Shown here one piece after another: positions 1-8,571 of a DNA stretch of 17,383 nucleotides; positions within the stretch are counted from its first letter, which is position 1, and the number at the start of each line of letters is the position of its first letter. The notes beneath the pieces are model-generated. The model had not been told where the DNA came from, did not search any database, and worked only from the letters and a program-made list of their open reading frames with translations. The stretch is from Rodentolepis nana (taxonomy: Eukaryota > Platyhelminthes > Cestoda > Cyclophyllidea > Hymenolepididae), in assembly GCA_900617975.1 (NCBI GenBank), contig UZAE01013160.1:8466-25848 (forward strand), in the 5' to 3' direction. The position numbers and the translations under genes are program-made.

Positions 1-904
1 GTTAGTTGGCTAAAATTAATAACAAAAACTTTTTCATTGAAATATACAATAATCAGGTTACGATTTCAGTGCGATCTGTTAAGTAAATGGAGACGGCTAA
101 TTTAATTGTTGAGTGATTAAAAAAGAGATTTTAATATTAGAGCAAATTAAATTTCTCTCAAGAAGTGTTATTAATTGGGTCTACCCTAAAATACGAATCT
201 AAAGCATGATTCGCACACTTTGAGGAACGTGTAATGGTGTCAATATTTTCCATGGATTGGCACTGAAAATTGTTGTAACGCCATATTAACAAGGGATTAA
301 GAGGTGAAATAAAGCAATATTGAGTTCAAATATGTTTGAATATTTTTTCCCATTAGTCAATTCCTTATCAATTAAATTAATTTAAAATTGTTTTTTTTAT
401 TTTGTGTGCCTTTTTCGAATAAGCTAAAAAAGAAACAAATACATAATTTGTTGCATTTATAGAAAAAAACATTGAGTGATTATGAGAGAAACTAAATAAA
501 TTAAAATCAATTTTATGGGAATTATTAAAAGCAAAGTCACGAAAAAGGATAATTATACTTAAAATTTTTAAATGGGTTAAATGAGCGTTTTTGCAACCGA
601 TTGTTCAACACAAAATACAAAAACGTTTACATTGCGCTGAATAAATTCATTAAATTTTTAAACATTTACCACAATGGAGTGTATATTGTCCTAAACGTTA
701 ATTAGCTGAAGCCCTAATTTGAGAAATGATATGAGAATCAAAACATCATTAACATTGTTAGGAACCATTTGACTAATTCAAATGCATCTTGATTTGTCCA
801 TCTGTTTGAAACATCTAAAATGTTTCCTATTTCCATACAAAACCTTGTAAAAATCTAATCAAATATGTACATTTGAAATATATATTTGAAGCACTTCCTT
901 ATAT
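1..904. other. AT-rich stretch without a recognised gene
   Basis: I see no convincing coding frame here. The first 60 to 80 bases resemble 1340-1410 in the same orientation (AATAAC/TTACAAAAACTTT followed by a similar AT-rich run). This suggests a further diverged piece of the tail of the non-LTR element described at 905-2565. The rest has no repeat partner that I could find inside the window. On the minus strand an acceptor-like CTCAAATTAG lies just before base 711, but the frame after it closes within eight codons. Confidence 0.4.
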
Positions 905-1764
905 CATTTTTTGAGTGGGTTTTTTCCCCTGACATTCATTCTAATCAAGCAATTTGACTTTTACTATATCATGAAAATTGGAAGATATTTGAATCAATGA
1001 ATGCATAGGCAGGCAGACAAGCATATTGAATCGTTATAATAGTAAAAACTTCTTGGTGAAATTTGATCTGTATTTTAGATAATCTTCCACTTTGCACAAG
1101 CAATAATGATTGTTGCAGCAAAATTGTTTATTCTTGAACAAATATACGAAGTCTTGATGAGAGAAGATTTAAAAGAATTAGTTATACTTTGTCAATCATC
1201 AATTAATAACAAAAACAGTTTTTATTTTATTGGCAATTTATCATTCTTTTAATATATCCTTTAATCTGTTTGGTTAAAGCAAATTTATATTCATCGTAAA
1301 TCGCTGTAATTTGTTGGCTGGTATTAAATACACATTAGAAGTGTTTTTAATTAATTACAAAAACTTTCCTCACTGAAACATGATATAATCGAGTTATAAT
1401 GTCTGTGCATTGGATCAATTTATTTAGCTTCTAATTAGCATTTTGAGAGCATGACAAAATTTCTTCAATAACTTAGTAAATTACATACTATTTCAATTGT
1501 ATGACAAATAAGTCACTTTCAAAAATATTTTCCCAATGAGTAGTTAAATATATTCAAACTATCGGTATTAAAGTCTGCACTTTCACTAGAAATCTTTTGG
1601 CACTTTTGCAAAAGCAATATCGGCATATGATCAATAGGTATGATGTATTGAAATTGTGAGACACTCCATTAATGACCAGATAGAATTCCTGCTATGGAAT
1701 ATTACACAGAAATATTTAGCTTATAATGTTCACGCGAATTATGCTAGAGTTATCTGATAACAAA

Positions 1765-1950
1765 TCGCTTTGCCAACAACACACTTCGCTATTAATATAC
1801 ATATCGAATAAACGTATTCCTTGCTACACCTCTGTTTCCCCTATAGCTAGGCTATAGCTAAGCTTGTTCTGTGAGTCTTGCTAGATGTTGGAGAATCTGC
1901 CATAGACATTTCTGAGTCAGTCAGGCTTTACTAGCGTTGTGATTCGCTAC
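1765..1950 (+). repeat. LTR-like repeat, copy A (partial)
   Basis: This matches 11460-11648 throughout: GAATAAACG, TCTGTTTCCC, a GCTATAGCT run, CTAGATGTT.GAGAATCTGCC, GAGTC.GTCAGGCTTTA and an end reading CTAGCGTTGTGATTCGCTAC. It is inserted in antisense inside the tail of copy R1, because R1-like sequence continues on both sides. An AATAAA followed by a G/T-rich stretch and a CTAC-type end would suit the R-U5 part of a retroviral-type LTR. No internal region or primer-binding site is attached, so it would be a solo or fragmentary LTR. A SINE or other short repeat is not excluded. Confidence 0.5.
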
Positions 1951-2322
1951 TAAATTGTGAAAGTCACAACGATTTCTAATTCGATATGAATTTGTTCGTT
2001 GATTTAAAAAATGAGATTAATTATCATTTAGATTTATTCAAAATAGACTTCCTGATATTTTTAAATAAATATCGATATGTTTGATTTATTTTCAGCCTTT
2101 CTGAATTTATTGACAAATCCACTGCAAGATTCCAAAAAAGTCAACTAAATGAAGCAAAATCAATCTTCAGCGAATTGTTGAAAGAGAGGAACACGAATAA
2201 TTGCATAAGGAACTGTAAACATTATTATGTTTTCAAATGGCAGGCTTTGTGATATTTATCATAATCCCTTAAACTTTGACTTCATCTTCACCCAAGGGTG
2301 ATGGTGGATTTATAGTAGTTAA

Positions 2323-2565
2323 CTAATAGCAGTTCATTAGCCGTCTCCTGGCATTCCAGTATCTCTGGCTTTCCGCCATTGTCTTTAGGGCTGGACGCCG
2401 AATCAGGTGGGTCTTCTCCATTTCCTCCTGTAGGTTACATAGAGGGCATGTGGGTTGAGTGTATACTCCCAATCTGTGAAGGTGTTTTGCCAAGCAATCG
2501 TGTCCGGTACGTTGTCTCAACTCAGCAACGGCTTCGATTCTTGGCCAGTCGGGTATGTCGGAGAA
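2323..2565 (-). pseudogene. Reverse transcriptase C-terminal tail, broken
   Basis: About 80 codons stay open between a TAA at 2566-2568 and the stop at 2323. They read PDWPRIEAVAELRQRTGHDC, then HLHRLGVY, CPLC, EEMEKTHLIR and SQRYWNARR. This is the conserved end of the polyprotein of a group of APE-type (jockey/R1-like) non-LTR retrotransposons: the RTGHDC block followed by a CCHC zinc-binding motif. The motif is broken here because its last cysteine, expected in HLIRCP, is arginine (HLIRRP). There is no upstream RT domain and no start codon, so it is a 5'-truncated dead copy rather than a small gene. Confidence 0.8.
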
Positions 2566-2569
2566 TTAT

Positions 2570-2622
2570 TTACACATAAGTTACTGAAATTAAATATATG
2601 AAATTGATCATTTTAAAGCCAA
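2570..2622 (-). CDS. Exon 6: terminal exon with stop
   Basis: Two acceptors fit, both in the right phase. TTGATTACTTAG at 2623 gives a hydrophobic end, about VGFKMINFIYLISVTYV. TTTAATTTCAG at 2584 gives only VTYV. Both reach the TAA at 2572-2570. The retrotransposon copy starts immediately beyond, so the original 3' UTR is either displaced or replaced by element sequence. A different last exon further on is also possible. Confidence 0.3.
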
Positions 2623-3857
2623 CTAAGTAATCAATATACGGTAAATATACCATAAGGCAATAAAGTTAACTAGCGAATCAATCAATGACTTAAGCGAAAC
2701 TGATAACTATTGTTTCATATTAACACTTACCCTGGCTTGTTATTATTGTCACTTGTTCACTACCTAGAAGAAAGCAATGTTTAAATATATTGCACTATTC
2801 TTCCGTATGATCAATAATATTTGGCTACCACATATTTGCGGCTAAATATTTAAAAATCAGTTATATATCGAGCTCCAAAGATAGTCTTGAATAAAATAGT
2901 CTTGTTAGTTAAATATTATAGTGAAATAAAAAATTATGTATATATATGTTCCCTTCAGTAAATATTAAATTGACTTTATGGAATTTATTAATAATTCGAC
3001 GATAATATGTGTCCTTTTTTTCAAGTTGACTCACCCTGGCTTGTTGTGGTTACTTGTTTGTATTCTGAAAAGTGGCGAATTTTGACCATTAAACCCATCT
3101 TTCATGGTTGCATATGCTTTTGGTTTTCTTAGGTCGTTTTAAAAAATATTAAATGTTGTCAGAGAATTCACTGATTATTATGTAATTAAGATTTGTAAAT
3201 TTCAGATTAAATCAAGCAAATTAATTCTTATCAAAACCTAACAAACAGAAACATCACTCGGGGTATAAGGTCTCTTACAATAACAGAAATATAACTGTCT
3301 CTAATACTTATAATTCGAAAGTAAATTTATAAATCGGAACATCTTGTAACAGTCCTAATACTGTTTTTTATATCTAACCTGTTTCAACAGATTTGAATTG
3401 ACATTTCGGAACGAACTTAACAACGAAACTGAAGCAGTTTTCAATAAAACGAAAGTCGCGAATTTTGTAACATCACCAATTGTTAAATTATAGTAATCTA
3501 AGTGAAAAATGAAAATTTTTAGTGATTATTTTACAATATAAACCATTGCCAGAATATTTAGTACATAATTCTTCTACAAATAGGTCTTTTCCATAACATT
3601 GGTTATTCTTTATATCAATATGCAGGCTCTCACCGCCAAACGTGCCATAAAAAACCTGAAAATGAATACCAATAAAATGCTAATTGAGGTGAATTTTTGC
3701 CTAAATATTTTATATCCCTAGCAAATATTAGAGGTTCAGATTTGCCAGGTGGAGTCGACAATATTCTCGAGCAATTTGAATGAGGCAAAACTGAGCCCTT
3801 TCTACCAGGAATAACAGTTAACTGCAGACAGATAAATGCAAATAGAATGGCAATCAT
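2570..3857 (-). CDS. Micro-exon gene candidate, small secreted protein (spliced)
   Basis: I do not recognise a family. The proposed minus-strand mRNA joins six pieces: 3857-3806 (52 nt), 3655-3634 (22), 3428-3379 (50), 3064-3035 (30), 2763-2731 (33) and 2622-2570 (53). The sum is 240 nt, which is 79 codons plus a stop with no internal stop. Every intron is GT-AG. The donors are GTAGAA, GTGAGA, GTTAGA, GTGAGT and GTAAGT, and four of the five acceptors have a clear pyrimidine run. Phases fit only in this order: the 30- and 33-nt exons are open in phase 1 alone. The N-terminus MIAILFAFICLQLTVIP resembles a secretion signal. The mature part is short, has one cysteine and includes a Thr/Ser/Gln repeat from the two duplicated exons. 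The architecture recalls micro-exon genes of schistosomes and bicycle effector genes of aphids, which are known; homology to either is not shown. The first exon may itself be internal. Confidence 0.45.
2731..2763 (-). CDS. Exon 5: 33-nt micro-exon, duplicate of exon 4
   Basis: A strong acceptor (GCTTTCTTCTAG) and the consensus donor GTAAGT bound 33 bases that encode SEQVTIITSQ with a shared codon at each end. It is again symmetric, phase 1 to 1. Other phases contain a stop. Together with exon 4 it gives a repeated QVT..TSQ unit in the protein. Confidence 0.55.
3035..3064 (-). CDS. Exon 4: 30-nt micro-exon
   Basis: CGCCACTTTTCAG precedes it and GTGAGT follows (CCAGG|GTGAGT). It encodes YKQVTTTSQ with a shared codon at each end and is symmetric, phase 1 to 1, so it can be included, skipped or duplicated without breaking the frame. 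It is a diverged copy of exon 5: AACAAGT.AC and ACAAGCCAGG are common to both. Confidence 0.55.
3379..3428 (-). CDS. Exon 3: 50-nt exon
   Basis: It follows AAAACTGCTTCAG and precedes the donor GTTAGA (ACAG|GTTAGA). In phase 2 it is fully open and reads roughly FVVKFVPKCQFKSVET, basic and with one cysteine. In phase 0 it hits TAA within four codons. It brings the reading phase to 1, exactly what the following duplicated exons need. Confidence 0.42.
3634..3655 (-). CDS. Exon 2: 22-nt micro-exon
   Basis: The exon lies between a strong acceptor (GGTATTCATTTTCAG) and the donor GTGAGA. It is read from phase 1 to phase 2 and encodes Phe-Leu-Trp-His-Val-Trp plus two bases of the next codon. It contributes two tryptophans to an otherwise simple protein. 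Confidence 0.45.
3806..3857 (-). CDS. Exon 1: signal peptide
   Basis: ATG at 3857 opens Met-Ile-Ala-Ile-Leu-Phe-Ala-Phe-Ile-Cys-Leu-Gln-Leu-Thr-Val-Ile-Pro, a typical short hydrophobic secretion signal, and the exon ends CCTG|GTAGAA in phase 1. If left unspliced, the frame runs on to 3630 and makes 75 residues. Splicing is preferred because the next exon has strong signals on both sides. Alternatively, TTTATCTGTCTGCAG inside this exon could be an acceptor, which would leave a 16-nt internal micro-exon (3821-3806). Confidence 0.45.
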
Positions 3858-3889
3858 TGAGTCTTATATAAGATTCAACATTTACCTCA

Positions 3890-3898
3890 TTTTATATA
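3890..3898 (-). promoter_or_regulatory. TATA-like box upstream of the signal-peptide exon
   Basis: TATATAAAA on the minus strand lies 33 bases before the proposed ATG. A second TATATAAG lies four bases before the ATG. If the first were a true TATA box, the 5' UTR would be only a few bases, so in DNA this rich in A and T it may well be chance. Confidence 0.15.
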
Positions 3899-3959
3899 TC
3901 GCATTTACCACTTAATTTGTATCTGTGTACATTGTTAAAATGAAAGCAATTATGGTACT

Positions 3960-6060
3960 CAACATAGGTTTATTCTTGGCTCAATATTGCAAGGAAAAAA
4001 GAATTCGGGCAAAATTTTCAGATTTGACCATGAGAATGATGTAAGATTATTTGTCGAGCGTTATCCCAAGTTTTATAGATACCAATTTTGTAAGATTCAA
4101 CACATAAATGAGAACTTTTAAATGAAATGAGCTAGATTCCACAGTCCTGCTGATACTTTCCCCAAACTATCCAAACATAAGGACAAATTCAGAACTCATT
4201 CAAATGGTCAGTAATGTAGATGCACATAAAGTTTGTGAATTCACTACTGGCAGTCAATCGCATGTTGACATATAAATTCACTTGAGAATAACTGATGGTC
4301 TCACCTGAGGATTTGTGACAAATCTGGTCAAATCTATTTTCATAGCCATTTACTTCACATTAGGCAAATCCAGTTTGGCTAACACTTGAGTAAAAGATAT
4401 TACCCGGTCAAAGCTGAGTACTGCAAAATATGAGATAACAAGAAATACGCTTCATTTTTAATTTGTTAATCTTTAAAAATAAACAGTAGAACGAATTGTG
4501 TAGGGGAGAGTACAATTAATGTCATTTTAACAGGTTAGGCGTGGTCCATGACTTCATATTTTGCAAATTTAATTTTAAAAGTTAGAGTTTACCGGCTTGG
4601 CAATAAGTAAAGTTCACTCTGTATGATTGAAGGCATTATATTAAACAGTTTTTAATAGTATTTAGGGTCTCATATATTTGAGCAATTTCAAACCATATGA
4701 AATGATTGATTTCTGATTATTATTTTAATATTCCATTTTCCTTACAGCAAAATAAATGCTTCAAAAGGCTATGTGAGCCTGTAAACAGAGCATTGTTTTC
4801 CAAATAATTTTTGAAAACACACAATGTTATGAATTCTTCCTTTAACAAATCACTGAAGTATGAATGCATCCTATAATTGTTGCAAACGCGCATTGAATTT
4901 TCACGCGATTAATTCCTCACTTTAAAGTAAATTAGCAATATACCTTTTTTTCATGATTCACATTAGTAATACCAATCTGTACTGTAAAGTGATTTTTAAT
5001 TTAATTAATTTCGTCGATCAGAAACTAACAAAACAAATTCTGGAAAACCCATAAAAATAAAATCAATAACAATAATAATAATAATAGTAATGACCTAAAA
5101 TAATTAAATTTCAGTAAGTGACAGCTTCGCCAATGGTTAATATTTGATTTGAATAATTTGCCAATATTAAAGAAATGGCAATTTCGTTGTAAAATTGGGC
5201 GTAATTAATTAGAAATTTTCTAATTACGAATTACCTTTAATGAATTTTAAATGGATGAATCTAACTAAGGTCAAAAGTGTTATTTTTTGAAATGAAAAAT
5301 CGTTTGTATATTGTTTCATTAACAAATGTCGTCTGATATTAATCCTATTCATGATCAAAAAAGTGACAATTCCATAATTATAATTATTGACTTTCATCAA
5401 TTAAACTTAAGATAAAAGCTCTTAGTTTTAAAGTATTATGTGCCTTAACCAAGACCAATTGTTATTAATTCAAAGTGGGCGCTGTATAGAGTCAGGTCAC
5501 ACGAAAATAGTATTTGATGGTCAAGATGTGCACAAAAATATTAATGCAGTGGTACCCATTTGTCACATTTCAGAATGCAATTAAGTAACAGCATTAAGCC
5601 ATGGTGAATTTGATGGGTAATAGAAAAATTTCATGCATTTTGCAGGACATTTAGGCTTTTTGAATTCAATAAAATGTTGCTGTGTGTGAAAGGATAGAAT
5701 TCAGCTCCTTTAGAGCCACTGCTAAATTTGCTAACTGTATGCTTGACGAATGATACATTTTGCAAAAATCAAATACTTTGGAGACTTTTAAATTAATTTC
5801 TACTGCAATTCACCATGATAAATTTAAAATTCCGATTTCCAGCAACTTATGTTTATATGACTGAAGACATTTGATGCAATGTTTCCTTCCATCTTTAGCT
5901 AACTAAACAAAAAGTGTACCATTACATATGTATATGCTCAAGCGAGTTATTATATTTTCAGTTCTATATGCAAGTGTTTACCGATTCACAGATGATTGAT
6001 TTAAATTCATTTAGTTACTGTTGACCAGCGTATACTCATGCTTCAAAAAGTCTAAAACTC
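3960..6060. other. Long stretch with cryptic minus-strand micro-exon candidates only
   Basis: No long reading frame or recognisable protein is present. Minus-strand acceptor/donor pairs bound short open segments at 5264-5235 (30 nt), 4981-4944 (38), 4778-4746 (33), 4618-4593 (26), 4420-4404 (17) and 4323-4305 (19). The 30-, 38- and 33-nt ones are open in phase 1 only. They do not chain into one frame without further exons, and such pairs arise by chance in AT-rich DNA. They are recorded as possible upstream exons of the gene at 2570-3857 or of a neighbour. Confidence 0.25.
5065..5090 (+). repeat. (AAT)n microsatellite
   Basis: A run of AAT/ATA units with one interruption. A similar (AAT)n run occurs in the retrotransposon tail near 6690-6710, but the flanks here do not match the tail, so this looks like an independent simple repeat. 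Confidence 0.7.
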
Positions 6061-6107
6061 GGCAGTTGACTTCGAATTATTATGACCATCCTGAAACGAA
6101 ACTATAA

Positions 6108-6560
6108 GAGGAGTCACAACTTCTGCAGATCCTTCAGAGGAATGCTGGAGGGATGTCACAAGACAAGAAGATCAAAATCCTGAAAATTCTGTACACCTAA
6201 GATATGGACACATTCACAATCATGGGAGCCAGCCTTACCGATGTCGAACTCAAATACCACCAATTCCCAGGTTACACCATATATCTCCTACCTATTGACC
6301 GGCAGGTTGCAAGGGAAATTTTGATTGGGGCCAAAGAATCCCTCACATTTCATTATGATTTTATCTCCAATCTGTGCAAAGTAATCAGATTAAATATTTA
6401 CAAATTTAAAAACCCCTTCAAGTTATAGGTGGTCTATAATTCACCTTGTAATAGACTCTGCATACATTCTATATAACCTACAGCAGGAAATGGAGAAGAC
6501 CCACCTGATTCGGTTTCCAGCACAAAAGCAAAAACGGAAACGGAGAAATTCTAGGAAGCC
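6108..6560 (+). pseudogene. Non-LTR retrotransposon ORF: endonuclease start fused to RT end
   Basis: The frame reads LLQILQRNAGGMSQDKK, a TAA at 6198, then DMDTFTIMGASLTD, ELKYHQFPGYTIYLLP, RQVAREILIG, VIRLNIYKFKNPFKL, a TAG at 6426 and VVYNSPCN. This is the familiar start of an APE endonuclease: the LQ.NAGG block, I.EAN, FPGY, VASGILIG, and the W/VYxPP region. The catalytic glutamate of the I.EA motif is glycine here. After about 6460 the sequence moves into another frame that carries the RT tail EEMEKTHLIR, where the zinc cysteine is phenylalanine. Two stops, a lost catalytic residue and the deletion make it dead. Confidence 0.7.
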
Positions 6561-7304
6561 AGAAATTAAATAAAGACCTACTGTCAACCCTCCTTAAGCC
6601 TAAATATGTGGTCCTCCCTACTTGCGAAAGCCGAAGTCAACTAAAGGGCCAATGGTAAATATCATAAAGCCTTTCAGTTGAAATAATATAAAAATAATAA
6701 TAATAATGCATCAAAGCTGAAAATGAATAAAACATTTCAGTTTTCATGAACACATTTAAAAAGACAAAATTGAAGAAAACAATTTTGGAATAAATAAAAT
6801 AATAACGATTTGTACTTTGTGAAAACTAATCATCGAATTCATAACGGATTCAAAATCATTGCGTCATTGCCGATTTAATTTTTTTTCAAACCTTTCCATC
6901 GCAAGCCAATTTTTGTTTTAAATTAGTAAGTAATTCGCTAAATAATCGTAGACCACTAATAAGCATCAAAATACAAATTTGAAATCTCTGTTAAATTAGC
7001 AAATTCACGCACATTTTAACTCGATTTTATCATTTTTCAATGCATAATGGTTTTGTAATTAATTGCAACTATGTAAAATGTGTATTTACTATCAGTTAAC
7101 AAAACAAAACTCTTTACGATGAGTATAAATTTGCTGTAACCAAACAGATTGAAGGAAGTATTAAAATGTATGTTAAATTGCCCAAAAAACAAAACAGATT
7201 TGTGTTATTAAAGGATGATTGACAAAGTAACCTTAATGTTTTCTTTAATTGTTTCCTCCTTGAGTCTTCGTAGACTTATTCATGAATAGACAATTTTGCT
7301 GCAA

Positions 7305-7305
7305 N
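7305..7305. other. Ambiguous base (N)
   Basis: A single N inside the R2 tail. The aligned part of copy R1 (minus strand, near 1110) continues from ATTTTGCTGCAA for roughly 30 bases that are missing here, so the N may stand for a short gap rather than one base. Confidence 0.7.
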
Positions 7306-7622
7306 CTTAAATGCAAACCAACATTCACCGAGAAGTATTTACTATTATTGCCATTCAATATGTCTGTCTGCCTGTCTACCTCCATTCATTACTTCAAATG
7401 TCTTCTAATTTTCAGCATATGGTAAAAGGCCAATAGATTGATGAGAATGAATATCAGGTGAGAGAACCCACTCAAAAAATGAGGTGATGAATATCATAAA
7501 GTGACTCCTATGATGTATGTTGCAACTATCTCAACTACAAATTTGAATTCTCTAAATGCTCAGAGAAAAGTATATGAATTTAGGAAACGTTGACCGAATC
7601 TTCATTGCTTGACATTTATTAA

Positions 7623-7931
7623 GTTAAATGGTTTCATTCATCACAATATCATACGTTTCTTGTGAATAATTACTTTCCTTCGCACTCTCATTATTTTAGA
7701 ACTTCGGTTTTGTGCACGAATAGTGAAAGTCTACAATTCGTTCTTCTTCAACTCGGTGGTAACCAATCTGCTGCCAAAATTGATTCTATATTACTTACGA
7801 TTCTCGATCACGAGCTACCTCCATCTCTTCCACAAGATCCATAACAATGATGATAATAATTGTTAGTTTATGAAACTGTTTCATGTTCAGTTTTTCTCTC
7901 ATTCGACACTCTCTATTAATTATGCCAAACA
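7623..7931 (+). repeat. Inverted repeat, left arm (309 bp, perfect)
   Basis: The reverse complement of 16381-16689 is identical to this segment over all 309 bases, with coordinates adding up to 24312. The match runs up to the N at 16690 on one side. On the other side it stops at 7932, where the partner continues with sequence that corresponds to 8361. A frame of 60 codons at 7662-7844 recurs at 16650-16468 only because of this duplication. Confidence 0.97.
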
Positions 7932-8358
7932 AGGCCTTTATTGTGCATTGGTCCATTCTAACACATTGGGTAAATATTTTATCATTATGAAAGAGGTAAG
8001 CAGCCCCTTCAATATATCAGATAGATGTTTTACACGAATTGGCCAAATTAAGCTACAATGTTATTTCAGCTTATTACTTCCCTGGTTTAAGAACGTTTGT
8101 CTGAATCTTATTAATTCTGACATTTGTAACGCTGCATTCCGATAGTTCAATTATTTAAATCTTCGAATTGATTCCATGTCGTCCCATCTTTGCTTATGCT
8201 TTAACATGAATGCACAACATGATGAACTTTTCATTACTTTTTGTACCTGTTAAACGAAACACTGTCTTTCGAAGTGCCAGTACTCCGGCTTGATTGTTGT
8301 GGGTTTGATTAGTAAGTTTATTGTCAATTATTGTTGCAAAAATGCTTCATCTCGTTGG

Positions 8359-8571
8359 CATCATCTGAGTCGCGATTACTTATTTGCTATTTTATCGGCT
8401 TATGAAAATTACTTTAACCCTGATTGAACATTACCTCACACATCCTTACTAAAAGGTGCTACACATTATTTCACCCCTGCGTCAAAAGTGTCTTTGTTGC
8501 AACTCAGATGTTGGTAGACATGTAAAAGATAAATCAAAGAAACGAAGCATTGATGAAACAACAATTGATGT
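8359..8571 (+). repeat. Diverged repeat, partner of 16145-16380 (inverted)
   Basis: Landmarks shared with the reverse complement of 16145-16380 are CATCATCTGAGTCG.GATTA, ATCGGCTTATGAAAATTAC, GAACATTACCTCACACATCC, TTACTAAAAGGTG, TTGTTGCAACTC.GATGTTGG and GATGAAACAACAAT. Substitutions and small indels are scattered throughout. The similarity stops where retrotransposon copy R3 begins, so the partner at 16.15 kb looks like the version without that insertion. Confidence 0.75.

Larger units (their letters stand above)
905..2565 (-). mobile_element. Non-LTR retrotransposon, 3' part (copy R1)
   Basis: Read on the minus strand, this begins with the last about 80 codons of a reverse-transcriptase polyprotein (2565-2323) and continues as a long AT-rich tail to about 905. 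The tail aligns piecewise with 6560-7483 and 8760-9473 on the plus strand. Shared landmarks are GCTGAAAATRAAT, TTGTRACTTT, GTATTTAATACCAGYCAACA, ATTTTGCTGCAA, GTCTGCCTGCCTA and CCCACTCAAAAAATGA. Compared with the other copies it has roughly 110 extra bases near 2080-2200 and is split by an LTR-like repeat at about 1765-1950. The 5' end is truncated, as is usual for target-primed insertions. It lies in the same orientation as the micro-exon gene candidate and begins five bases after that gene's proposed stop codon. Boundaries are good to roughly 10-20 bases. Confidence 0.7.
6108..7483 (+). mobile_element. Internally deleted non-LTR retrotransposon (copy R2)
   Basis: In order it contains the beginning of an APE-type endonuclease (about 6108-6455), then a jump into the last codons of the RT tail (about 6465-6560, LQQEMEKTHLIR and following), then the long AT-rich tail with an (AAT)n run near 6695 and an end near 7483 (CCCACTCAAAAAATGA). 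The expected 2 to 3 kb of endonuclease, linker and RT between these parts is missing. Copy R3 shares the junction and an in-frame TAG just before it. R2 lacks about 110 bases that R3 keeps at 9060-9175. A single N at 7305 marks a small unresolved spot, where R1 has about 30 more bases. It is not capable of moving on its own. Confidence 0.7.
7484..8571. other. Non-coding stretch between two element copies
   Basis: I see no gene that I would defend. The 60-codon and 91-codon frames at 7662 and 7870 have no domain signal. The stretch contains the left arm of a perfect inverted repeat (7623-7931), a segment of about 428 bases (7932-8358) absent from the inverted partner, and a diverged repeat (8359-8571) that is shared with it. 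Confidence 0.5.

Noticed and set aside
3480..3504. A 21-nt micro-exon after TTTTTCACTTAG on the minus strand
   Set aside because: In the phase left by exon 2 it contains TAA. It would fit only in an isoform that skips exons 2 and 3, and its donor (GTGATG) is weak.
3480..3655. Open 58-codon frame with several cysteines behind the exon 2 acceptor, Kunitz-like at first sight (FYGTFGG)
   Set aside because: The cysteine at the YGGC position is absent and the spacing of the others does not fit a Kunitz domain. It also reads straight through the GTGAGA donor.
3630..3857. Unspliced 75-residue secreted protein on the minus strand
   Set aside because: The frame crosses a strong acceptor (GGTATTCATTTTCAG) and ends two codons after a good donor. 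The spliced reading explains more and continues in phase into the downstream exons. It cannot be fully excluded.
7662..7844. 60-residue protein conserved at 7662-7844 and 16650-16468
   Set aside because: The two are identical only because they lie in a perfect inverted DNA repeat. Identity at every base is no evidence of protein selection.
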